Of a stretch of 64,000 bases of DNA, positions 10,454 through 20,344 are shown in pieces; the stretch's first letter is position 1, and every line of letters starts with the position of its first letter. The notes under the pieces are model-generated. The model was not told the origin of the DNA. It was given only the letters and a program-made list of their open reading frames with translations, and made no database searches. The DNA comes from Dentipellis sp. KUC8613 (Eukaryota > Basidiomycota > Agaricomycetes > Russulales > Hericiaceae), in contig NSJX01000018.1 of the NCBI GenBank assembly GCA_002286715.1, forward strand, positions 124,001 to 188,000. Reading direction: 5' to 3'. Made by a program: the position numbers and the translations under genes.

Positions 10454-12028
10454 CTACACATCGAACTTGAAATCCATGTCCCCTCCGGTCCCGTCGAAGG
10501 TAAGAATCAAGTCGTCAGCAGCCTTGTCACGAGCAGCCAAGGAAGCGGGCTTTGCCTTCGACAAGCGGCTTCCCATGCTCGTCGGTGGCCTTGTGCTTCC
10601 AGGTCTGGAAACGCTTGTACTCGGCGGTCTACGAGTCGCGGTGGTTGCTGCGCGAGGACGTGACGCGACCGGTACTTCCGGCGGTCGCATGGCAGTCGAT
10701 GTTGCAGGACGTTTCGTTGTTGCCGCCGACACCGTGGATCCTGCGGTAGGTGGCCGTGTTGTCAGACGTGCAGAGCGAAGGGGCACAGGTGCAGATGCCT
10801 TCAGCTTCGTCGTCATCGGGGTCGGTTTGGACACTGAGGTTACTGAAGCCGAGCGATTCTTTGTGGGTAGGGCAGCTGTAGTTGCCGCCCTAGTAAGCGG
10901 TGGCCGGGTCGTGGGTCTTGCAGATGTTGTAGGCTTCAGAACGGTCCGAGCGGGTGGAACTGCAGGTTGGGATCGCTTCGCCAAGGGCCCAGCACTCTGC
11001 TTCGAGCTGGATGCAGCAGTGGAAGCAGGAGGCTTTCCAATGGCGAAGGGATCGTCAGTTTCTACAAGAATATAATAATTTAAGTCTCGACGGATCACAC
11101 AGAGCTCAATGACTTACCAAGTTCCGCAAGTGGCAGCCGCTCCCACTCGGATGTTAATGGCGCGAACCCAGTCGCATCTAATAACCCGGGATCTACCATC
11201 TCCTTCTCCGCTGCCCAGTACAAGTCATTCCTATCATCGTACTGATGCGAATGCATCAACTCGAACAACAGCTTGCCCGCAACTTTGTAGTCCGGCATCT
11301 CGAACGGTGGCTCGTACGGCGGCTCTACAGGTCCGACAGAAGTCAAATCTTCAACAGTCATGTAAAGAATTCCAAGGACGTACCAATTGCTGTGGGGGGC
11401 ATGTATTCGATTTCGTCGAAATCCTCTACCTCTGCCTCATCTTCCTTGACCGCTTCCACAGCTGCTACCTCAATCTCGCCCTCGCTTACGTCCCAATGAT
11501 TTCCATTCGTCACAGGAGTCTCGAAATGGGGCCCAGAGCTACGACGCCCGCGAATACTCTTGCGTGTCGAACTCGGCCGCAGGGCACCATCGAGCGGGAC
11601 AGAGAGATGATCCCCGTCTAGTACCGGAGCTCCTAGCTTTGCGGGGGCGGGGGTGATTGCATCTTCAACCCGACGGTGCCGGTTTGGGAATGGTGTCTTG
11701 TCAAGAAGAGGGCGGGTGACAATCGTGGAAATGGCAGTGGCCTTGCCCTTGGCCGGTTGGGTTTGGGGATCGTGGAATAGTTTGCTCGGTTCTGTCACAT
11801 ATCAGTCCTTTGAGCAAGATGCAAGAGGGAGTGAATGTGCTACTCACGGACAGACTTGTTGATCATAGGCGTCTGCATGGACGCCTTGTAGCTCTTGACA
11901 TTGACGGTGCGTGCTCCAGGATGGACCACATTTTCCTTCCTGCCTTTGGTGAGGGCTCTTCCTGGTGTCTTCGTAGCGATGGGATGTCCCCCGTCAAAGT
12001 TGAGGGAGACTGGGCGTGAGCTCAACAT
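10454..12028 (-). CDS. Candidate securin (separase inhibitor, Cut2/Pds1-like)
   Basis: Four exons give a mostly disordered protein of about 470 residues. Near the N-terminus TPGRALTKGRKENVV carries a KEN box (about residues 31-33). R-P-L-L at 87-90 is a RxxL destruction-box candidate. After an acidic stretch comes DEIEYMPP (about 186-193), then PPYEPPFEMPDYKV. An acidic ExE segment followed by Pro resembles the separase-binding pseudosubstrate region of securins (human EIEKFFPF). KEN and D-box degrons before this motif are the securin layout. The C-terminal 200 residues are a Pro/Thr/Ala/Arg-rich basic tail ending MDFKFDV. Introns fall after NKSV (phase 1), after PPTAI (35 bp), and after PLAEL. 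Securins diverge fast, so this rests on motif order. An unrelated APC/C substrate is the main alternative. Confidence 0.5.
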
Positions 12029-12382
12029 GGTGGCCAGGGTGAGAAGAGCCAAAGACAGACGTGCTGCCAACAATCACGCTCAACGCGGTCACGAGACCCT
12101 CTGTTATGGCCACGTGAACGCGCGTTGCTCAAGGCCCTGGCCAGCGCGAAGGCGCTCTCGCAGACATTCTGCGATGTTTTTCAACACTTATCATTGCAAT
12201 TCGGGCAACTACTATGCTTATATATGAGGAATAGAAAACACAGATAGTCGCGGAGAGAATGTCTTCCAGACGATGGTCTCTCAGATATTGGTCGTGTTGG
12301 AGAGCAAAGGGCCTACTAGTACATGCAATCAGGTAGATCTAGTGAGACGTTGAACCAGGAACAGAACGCAGTCCATTCTTTG
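12029..12382. other. Intergenic: promoter of the securin candidate
   Basis: About 350 bp. It contains CACGTG near 12111 followed at once by the palindrome AACGCGCGTT (about 12117-12126), around 90 bp upstream of the start codon. Such GC-rich palindromes resemble MBF/E2F-type sites, but this is inference. Confidence 0.4.
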
Positions 12383-14110
12383 CTACTTATGAAGTGGCCA
12401 AAGAGAGCGAGCGGTAAGATTTGGATAATGAGCCTTCAAAGCTTCGGAGAGTGAGCCTGATAAGTCTGCAGAATTGCTCAACAGGATGATGCTTTGAAGA
12501 CGATGTCGCAGCTTTCCTCTGGTCAAAAAAGATTGTACATCAGCATGTAGATCACCCCACGCCTTTGGCTTCCCGGGCAGGTCCTGTTTCCATGCTCCGA
12601 ACAGCGAAAGTGATTTCAGAGATGGAAGTATGTCATCCGAGTGAAGGTGGGGCAATAACTGACGCAGTGTATGCTCCCCATGCAAAGATAGAAATTGCAC
12701 GGTCTGCCAGTATGCAAGTGCACCAAAGGAATCGGGAGCGATACTGCGTGTGGAGTTTGGGAGCCTGATTTCCATCGATGTCAGAGCCGGGATCTTGAGG
12801 CTGGAGAAGAGGCTCTCTATCCACCAGTCAGAAAATTCAGGTCCAGGGTGCTCGATTGAGACGCAGAAGCGATGGTACGACTTCGCAGATGGGCGGGTCG
12901 TCAATGATAAAGTGTTAAGCTCATACTGAATATCAACGTGAGTGATGTCTTGGTTGAGGTGTGGCACATTGATCCTGCTTTGTAACGTTGATTCAAAATC
13001 ACCGTGGTACGCGTCGTTATCCCGTGGCCAGTAACGCGGACATAGGTTGAACTGTGCTTGATCAGGTATGCCGAGGTGACGGAAGACGTGTACAATGAAG
13101 CGTGGCTCGCCGCGCAATTCGAGCAGGGTGAGATGTGGTAAAGACACGGCTAATCTGTCACCCTCATCGCTACTTCGTCCAGACGAGCCATCGCCGAGCA
13201 TGTCAAGTTTGAGGGTCTGCAGTGTTGCAGAAGATTTTTTCAAAGCACCAAGAAGTTGGGGGTAGGCCGGGTAAAGACTGTGATCTTCAACACCTTCGAA
13301 TTCAAATCCAAGTTCGAGGTATACAAGCCCGCTAAAAATATCCAATGTCCAAGGGATGCCGCAGAAATGTAAGGCAAGACTCCGCAGGCTGGGCATGGGA
13401 CAATTCAAGATTGGGGGCCCGTCTTCCCAGGTGGCATCCGACCCTACAGTGAGCTCTAGAGCTCGTAGGCGGGGGGCTGGGATGGGCTCGTCTTCCAGAA
13501 GATGTTCAAGCTCGACGAAGTTGATGTCAAGCAGACGCAGTTCCACGATCTCATCCAAGTGGGACACGATGAACTCGGCCTCGTAGTCCATCACACGCGG
13601 ATTGTCATTGTAAGTTGGTTCTCCACGGACAATGCGAATCCCGAGGTCCTGAGCACGATCCAGCATTGTCCTTGTCCAACGATCTCCCAGGCCAATGAGA
13701 GCAAATGATAAATCGGTCCAAAGAGATGCAGCATTGATCCCGGTTTGCCTCCAGCGCCGACATACGTGCGTGACGACAATCCAACCTAAATCCCGTTGGT
13801 CTTCTTTGCGTTCAGGCTGACTGCCTTTGCCACCTCGTAAAGAATTAGACCCCGGCATCAAGTCTTCCTCTTCCGAAAGCTCTTCGTTCTCTTCAGAGTC
13901 CAGTCCCAACTCCGTGCCTTGTTCAGAATCCGAGGAAGGAAGGGCAGGCGGCCAGCAATCTCGAAGAAGAAAGAATATCGCCAGCAAAGACTCTGCTGGC
14001 AAATCAGAGATAGTTTTCCTGATGATGTTCGCGACATTAAACACCGTACATTCGTAACTATATTGAAGAGTGACTGACCTTGTCAAAGGCATTGGTCTGC
14101 CTTGCGACAT
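12383..14110 (-). CDS. F-box protein with LRR-like C-terminal region
   Basis: A single frame of 575 codons starting MSQGRPMPLT. A F-box-like segment (ISDLPAESLLAIFFLLRDCW), an acidic Ser/Glu insertion, and then GWIVVTHVCRRWRQTGINAA and LWTDLSF form the bipartite F-box/WxxV pattern common in Agaricomycetes. The rest consists of LRR-like repeats (LRALELTVG, LRSLALHFCG, LVYLELGF, LTLLELRG, LKSLSLFGAW). F-box proteins usually link substrates to an SCF ubiquitin ligase through Skp1. A 60 bp intron (gtcagt...atcatcag, near codon 11) would remove YSYECTVFNVANII and give MPLTRKTISDLPAE; this looks likely. A remnant of a related gene lies at the left edge of the window. Substrate unknown. Confidence 0.85.
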   Translation of the reverse strand: MSQGRPMPLTRSVTLQYSYECTVFNVANIIRKTISDLPAESLLAIFFLLRDCWPPALPSSDSEQGTELGLDSEENEELSEEEDLMPGSNSLRGGKGSQPERKEDQRDLGWIVVTHVCRRWRQTGINAASLWTDLSFALIGLGDRWTRTMLDRAQDLGIRIVRGEPTYNDNPRVMDYEAEFIVSHLDEIVELRLLDINFVELEHLLEDEPIPAPRLRALELTVGSDATWEDGPPILNCPMPSLRSLALHFCGIPWTLDIFSGLVYLELGFEFEGVEDHSLYPAYPQLLGALKKSSATLQTLKLDMLGDGSSGRSSDEGDRLAVSLPHLTLLELRGEPRFIVHVFRHLGIPDQAQFNLCPRYWPRDNDAYHGDFESTLQSRINVPHLNQDITHVDIQYELNTLSLTTRPSAKSYHRFCVSIEHPGPEFSDWWIESLFSSLKIPALTSMEIRLPNSTRSIAPDSFGALAYWQTVQFLSLHGEHTLRQLLPHLHSDDILPSLKSLSLFGAWKQDLPGKPKAWGDLHADVQSFLTRGKLRHRLQSIILLSNSADLSGSLSEALKAHYPNLTARSLWPLHK

Positions 14111-15092
14111 ATTGCCTCGGCGTTCTGAAGCGGCTGTTTTTGAGTCGTCGTGGAGGTGGGAAGAGAGTTGAACTGGCGCTCGGGGGTGTCCTGAACGCGA
14201 AAGGATCCAAAGCGATGCACGGTCATTTGTACGTACAATATGGATTTGACGTCAGTCGCCGTTCAGAACGTTCAACATCCAACGGTCAACTTCACGAGGC
14301 CTGCTGAGGCATTTGCTACAACTCTTCGTTCGCCCCTGTGCCCTACTCCGTAATCTTGTCTGTCCAAAATATAAAAAGGGAGTATTGCAGATGGAGTGAT
14401 TGCCGTAAGGGTCTTTGCTCCTGGTAGAAAGACGGGAACTCGACGTTCAACGGCATCATATGTGACCGAGATCCAATTCTGCAGAGGTCATGATCGGCTG
14501 GCGATGAGCCAAGAATCGGTCGCAACTGACCTGCGAAGAGACATTGACTTTTCCCCTTAGGCTCTGTGTGCGGAACGAATCAACGATGATGAACTCGCGT
14601 GAAAGCCGTGGCCGCATTTTCGACGATGCGGACTTCGCCGAAATTCCTTGCGTTCTCTTGCGCTCTTGCGAGGTAGACATAGCAAGCCAATCATATACAC
14701 TTGAGACACCTGAGAATGCAGAACAGCCATGAACTAGCATGCATAGAATATATAATTGAGCAGACATTGGGGGGATTCTGTAGACGAGTGTGTAATAAGC
14801 GAGCACATCAGAGCGTTCCGTAGGGAGCGAGTGATTCAAGCAGTATGTATCGTAGTCATAGATGCAGTTGTGCAGAGTAGGAACACAGTGGGATGACCAT
14901 GGAATGGGATGAAATGATGACAGGCGTAATGAACGGGGGGGATTTGATAATGAATACACCGGATATACAGCAAACATGGAATCAAGAATGACACGACAGA
15001 GCAGAAAAGAAGAGCGGAAGCAAGGGAGGCATCATGACCCTAGAGAACCCAGGGATGACGCAGAAACTCGGCAAGCCACTGACCCACCTCGC
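14111..15092. other. Intergenic between F-box gene and Rad53
   Basis: Holds the promoter of the F-box gene, with TGACGTCA at 14247-14254 about 140 bp upstream of its ATG, and the 3' flank of the kinase. Open frames are short and without domains. Confidence 0.5.
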
Positions 15093-17598
15093 TCACTTCC
15101 TCACTCGCTCCGACCTACGCACGGGCGCCGCGGCCCCTTCCTCTACCACCTTGCCCTTCCTCGTCGAAGCGGCTGGCGAAGCCTTGCCCTTCGCCGCGCC
15201 CTTCTTTGCGGGAGTCACGGGGGGATCCACACGCCCGCGCTTCGCCTTGCGCTCGCCCAAGTTGGTCTCCTCTGCGATCGGGCCCAGCGGCTCACGCGCG
15301 CCCGCACGCGTACGCTTCCCACCGCGCGCTGGTGACTGGATCATGGCGTCCTCGTCCTCGTCTGCCTCCTCCGATCCGGAGCTCGGCCCCGCAACTGCAG
15401 CCTCCTCTTCGCGAGCAAGGATCTCGCTGCGGCGCTCGAGGGGAGCACGGTTTACACGACCCGTGTCCGCAAGCTGGTTCGCGCCGGGCATGGACTCCGC
15501 GTCGTACGCTCCGCCGCTGGCAGCGCCGGTCGGGGCGGCACCCATGCCGTAGTTCGCGCCGCCATCCATCTCCATGCTTTCGTCGGATGGGAAGGAAGAG
15601 AGCATCGAGGCGTCGGCGCTGATTGAGCTGAGTGACGACTCTGTAGGTGGCTGCGTCTGCCAAGTTTGACTGTCTACATTGGCGAGCCACGGATGTTCCA
15701 GCGCAGCGGGCATCGTCATGCGCTTCTTTGGATCGGTCTCAAGAAGACGGTGAATGAAATCGTGCGCTATGGCGAGTGGGATATGAGTTATAGACATGGC
15801 GTGAATGGTATGGAATGTGTTACACACCTAGCTCGCTGGCCCCGGTCTCGGTCAATACACGCCAGTTCACTTCGCGCTCACGAATGCGATCAGTAATGGG
15901 GAGAGCCGAGTCCTCTTCGAAGGGACTGGCGCCAGTCAACCTTTGAGAGGACAAGGTCAATCCCGTCCATTCACTGTCATCAGGGAAACCGACCAACATG
16001 GAAAAAACGATGACCCCGACACTCCAGCTGTCAACAAGGTGATCATACCCGGACGCGTCTACTTGATTGACAACCTCGGGAGCGAGGTAGCTCGGTGTGC
16101 CGCACATCGTCTGCAAAGGCTTCTGATTAGATTTGAAGCGACGTCAACAGAGGAGACCAACCCGTAGCATCGTCATGCTATCGACCGCCTTGGCGAGGCC
16201 AAAGTCTGCGACCTTTACAACAGGCGGATTGGCCATGGAGAGAAGGATGTTCTGTTTTCACGATACAATCAGTCGACCGACCCACACGAAGCAAATAGAT
16301 ACTCACCTCGGGCTTAAGATCACGATGCGTGATATGCCTGCTGTGAATATACTGTAACGCAGGTATATTGAGCCAGTGAGCATACCAGAGTAGGATGGAC
16401 TTACTGCCATAGCATCACAGATTTGCCGTGTGATGTGCCGGCTCATACCCTCAGCTACGACAGATAACATGCCATGAGCGCAAAGAAGCTAGACGAAGCC
16501 ACAACAACTCACTTATGCCACCTTCGCCACCCCGCTTCGCCTGTTCTTTTAAGATGTAGTTAAGAAGGTCGCCACCTTCAACAAGTTCGAGCACAAGGAC
16601 TGCCAATACCGCACATTCAGTATGTGCTCGCAGAATAGAAGCAATACTCACAGATGTCGGAGTGGTCATTCTCCCTGAAAACCTCGTACAGCTTGCAGAT
16701 GTTCGGATGCGCAAGAGTCTCTAGGATGCTGATCTCACGTCCCAAAGCGGTCATATTGGAACTTTTCTGCAGCTTCGAAAAGTGGATGATCTTGACGGCG
16801 TACCACCGGCCAGTCTGGAGGCTCAGCGCGCGCATGACACTCGCAAACGAGCCCGAGCCGAGGTGCTCCACTAGCTCGTATTTCGCATGAATGCCATCCA
16901 CGGCCTGCTCGCCGGCGAGATGGCGGTAAATATAGCCTGTGTGGCCCATGTCGTCAGTGTCCATCTCGAGTGGCGAGGACGTCAATTTCGGCGAAAAGAG
17001 ACGGAGTACACGTACGGTAGTCTTCTTCCGGTCTGTCGCTGACGTGCAGCGTCCCGAACGCGATCTCGTTCCCATCTCGTATCGTGCGGGGGACACCCTT
17101 GGGGATCTTCTGGCCATTGATCTAGCGAAACCGATGTCATGTCGCGATCAGCGTCATCCGAAGCACAATAACATAAGGAGACATACGAATGTCCCATTGC
17201 TAGACATATCAGTAATCGTGGCCACACCCTGTCTGCTATCGACTCCATCCCAAGTGACCTTGCAGTGTACGTTACCTGTAATATTGTTAGCTTGAGAGCA
17301 CAGAAGACACAGCTTATAAGTACGCACTAATCTTCATGCCAGGAAGCACGAAGTGGTTAAGGCCCACACCGCGCCCGATGGTGATTTCGGGGCTGATCTT
17401 GAGGAAGTCCATGCGGAGCTGCTTGGACAGTGGGTGCGGGTTGCAGGGGGTCAGACAGCCAAACAGATGGCTCGTATTCTCGCTCTGCGTGCTGTATTGA
17501 GTCAACTGTGTCGCCTGGGTCTGTTGTGTCTGCTGTTGCGACTCGTAAGACGCGCTCGGCGCGCCGTCCTGGACATTGGGAGCTTGAGGCGGATCCAT
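15093..17598 (-). CDS. RAD53: FHA-domain checkpoint kinase (Rad53/Cds1/Chk2)
   Basis: Nuclear Ser/Thr kinase of the DNA-damage and replication checkpoint, activated by ATR/ATM-type kinases. The N-terminus has an SQ/TQ cluster (SQQQTQQTQATQLTQYSTQS). A FHA domain follows: IGRGVGLNHF, SNVHCKVTW, DMSSNGTFING. The kinase domain has LGSGSFASVMRA, the VAIK-type lysine in YAVKIIHF, HRDLKPEN, ADFGLAKA and GTPSYLAPE, and ends near HPWLANVDSQTWQTQ. The tail is acidic then strongly basic (TPAKKGAAKGKASPA, PVRRSERVRK), typical of nuclear localisation. About ten short introns join in frame. One FHA domain before the kinase is the Cds1/Chk2 layout, unlike the two FHA domains of budding-yeast Rad53. The start at 17598 places the SQ/TQ cluster at the very N-terminus, as expected. 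Confidence 0.95.
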
Positions 17599-19711
17599 TA
17601 TCTCTAATAAGAATCGCAGGTAGATAAGCGGCCGTCGGCAAGAAAAAAATGGAGGAAGGAGAGGAGTAATAGCGCGCCGTGTACTGGAGTTACCGGGGCA
17701 GGAAAACTAGTGGAGGTGAGGAGATGGAGAAGCAGCAACGCACAGGTTATATAGGACGCGTCGGTCAAAGCCACAGGGTACAGAGGGAAGTCGACAATGT
17801 CTGAGATTGACAAAGCGGAGAGACAGGATGAGAATGGGGATGTGGCAGAGAGGGATTGGAGGTGTAGTTGGAAAGCTGGAACAAGGCGCGTCCGCATTCA
17901 CTTCATTGCCCTCGCCATCCTCTCGGTTCGCCGCCCTCACGTGCCCTCGCGTCAATCAGCCTCCGCGACTCTTGTTCCTTTCCTCCTCTTTCTCTTCTGC
18001 TCTCCAGCCTACCGTGCTTTAGAATCGGACGCTCATTCCCATTCTCTCGTACCAGGTTCTGCTCGCTCTGCTGCCCCTGCTCGTCAGAAAATCTGGCCAT
18101 CAGACCTCATAATTAGCCATAACGTCACAATTTCTGGACTGGGCTAGGTGCGCGTGTGCTTTGACATAAGAAATCCGGCCACATTGACAATGACCGGTGA
18201 GCGGGCCACAGTATAGCGCGCAGATCCAGTTGTACGAGACAATCCATTGTTTTCTTCGCGATAAACCGCGACATTGTGGCTTCCCATTGTTCGGGGCTTT
18301 CGGTGCCACCGCGCACTGCAGCCCCTTCCGGTAAGGGACGCTCTGCCTTTGGTTAAAGGTATGCTCAGGGCACCGTTATGTCTCTCCATGGCTTTGCCTG
18401 TGCTAGTTGGTGCTTTGGAATTAGTCCAGTCGCATTTTTCGTGGGCAAAAAAGCACTCGATGGCATTGACGAACGCGAGACTCGTAGGAGTTGCACTCTG
18501 TTTCGGCAAGTAAAAGCGGCATGAGGAATAAAGAGCTTACCCAATAGAATTGGAAGTAAGCCGCACTTCGGTCGCGCAGTCATGCGTCGATTCAGCGGAA
18601 CAGTGCGCCTCACCCGCTACTGGAGAAGATCCACCGTGACGCGTGCTTCCAATAGTATGGTTTCTCCTGTTCTTTGATGAGAGGCTCCCATGGCCACTTA
18701 GTGATGCTCTTGTGCAGTAGGGGTAATCAAGATTCTACCAGAAGTCTGCGGAGGCGAAGCGTGGGGTATAGCGGCAAGCACATGGCAGCCAGACGCAAGT
18801 GAGATCTGCAAGCCTTTCGTCCAGACTACCATGGTCCATTCCGTCTCCATACCCATGCCAACACCGTAGAGAATCATATCACACATTCCATTTCCCCCGT
18901 CAGCACCACGCGATTCAACCTTTCCCAATATGTATCAGGGTGCATTACTCAGTATTTGCATGTCCCCTTGGCGGGGCATATATCATCTGAGAAGGTGATG
19001 ATGCCTCCAACGACCAGGAACCAGTGACTTGCCACCCGCGCAAAATCCTGTGGGCACGGCGGGTATGCATAGAAGGATATCTTGAGCGTGCGCAGAGCCA
19101 TCTTGTACAGGTTCTTATTCGTCCTTTGCTTCATCCTGGCCAACCCCTTGTGCTTATTCTGGTCGCGGAATATACAAAGGGGGCTATCAATCCGAAACCA
19201 ATCGCTGGAGGCACTGCAAGAAGCCGATTGCGTTCAGCATCCGGTCGATGGAAAGGAACATATATATGTACTCACCAATCGTGCTCTCCCGGCAGATCCA
19301 GGACATCTGATTTCCATAAGTAACCATTCTAGAATCGCTGCTCACTCTTGAGCACATGGACTTTAAATATGCTCGCCATCGTGTCCCTCGACGCCAGGCA
19401 CTGCATAGCCTTGCCTGCATGCATGCCGCGGCTCAGGCGGAGGCGATGAAGTCCACGGTGGATCAGCTCGCGTCGTCAAGTACAATCGATCTCGATCTCC
19501 CTGGATCCTGATATTTGAGGCATCGGGCAATACGGGAGGACGGTGGTATATGAACGACGTTCATGCCTCCCGCGTGTTTGTGTAGGAGAAGCGCTCCTTC
19601 GGTATAGCGTCGGGTCTCTAGACGTCGCGTTCCTCCGGCGTCACAGCGGAATTGGTGCGCGCAAGATGGGGCTGTCGGCAGACATTCGGGACGCGCGTCT
19701 GAGTCAGAGGA
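17599..19711. other. Gene-poor spacer
   Basis: About 2.1 kb. The first few hundred bases are the Rad53 promoter (C/T-rich near 17900-18060). Open frames of 60-120 codons occur on both strands, but none shows a domain, a plausible splice chain or codon use that would support a gene. Confidence 0.5.
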
Positions 19712-20183
19712 TTATACGAGGCTGATCTGGGGTGGAATGCAGGTCCGGGTGTCAAGAACCACGAGCGCACCTGCACGTCCGCGTGCTGGAAAGATGGAAC
19801 CCGGGCGTGTCGTGTACCGGTCTGCGTAGCTTGTGTTTGCGTGGCCAGAGATTGGCTGATGCGCAGCAGCGTGTCGGAAAGAAGTACTTAGGAGGGGGGA
19901 GGAAGAGACAGGCGAGAAAGATAAGATTAGATGGAGAGAGTACGTAAAGAGGATCTGTGAAGAGCGCCTGTGCGGTTACCGGAAGGACATGTCGAGCTCC
20001 CGCGAGGTCTCCGAGTGGGCCTAGCGCGTCCGACCCTCCCCTCTTTCTCTCCAAACGCAGCACTGATTTGACATCTTCGTCTTGGAATTTCATATAGCGA
20101 ATGATGGTGGAGGTCCCTAGGCGTGCGCCTCTGGCTTTATCACCTGGATCGATGGGGGCGCCCTCATTTACCTCTTCTGCCAA
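19712..20183 (-). CDS. Hypothetical small protein, two exons
   Basis: Unrecognised. An ATG at 20183 opens MAEEVNEGAPIDPGDKARG..., continues 80 codons to ...FTDPLY, and meets a donor gtactctc. A CTAAT branch-like sequence precedes an acceptor gcatcag, and the next exon begins at 19855 as PISGHANTSYADRYTT and runs to a TAA at 19712. The joined product is about 127 residues, hydrophilic, without a signal peptide or membrane segment. Its start lies about 160 bp from the divergent membrane-glycoprotein gene, so the two could share a promoter. Evidence is limited to an open frame across one plausible intron, so this may be chance. Confidence 0.3.
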
Positions 20184-20344
20184 CCCTCGGCCTCGTTTTC
20201 AGCGTTCTCGTGTGCACACGAGCGCCCTAAATATATTGCTGGGCTTCCGCTAGCTGGTTCTCGGCGGGTGAACCGGGCCACGCCTCTCTCTTCCCCCCAC
20301 CACACCACGACGTCCCCCCGTGCGTTGTGCCGTCCGTAGCATGC

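Noticed and set aside
10467..11075. Plus-strand 202-codon frame opposite the securin candidate
   Set aside because: It is the antisense of a Pro/Thr/Ala-rich exon; the minus-strand model has consistent splicing and motifs.
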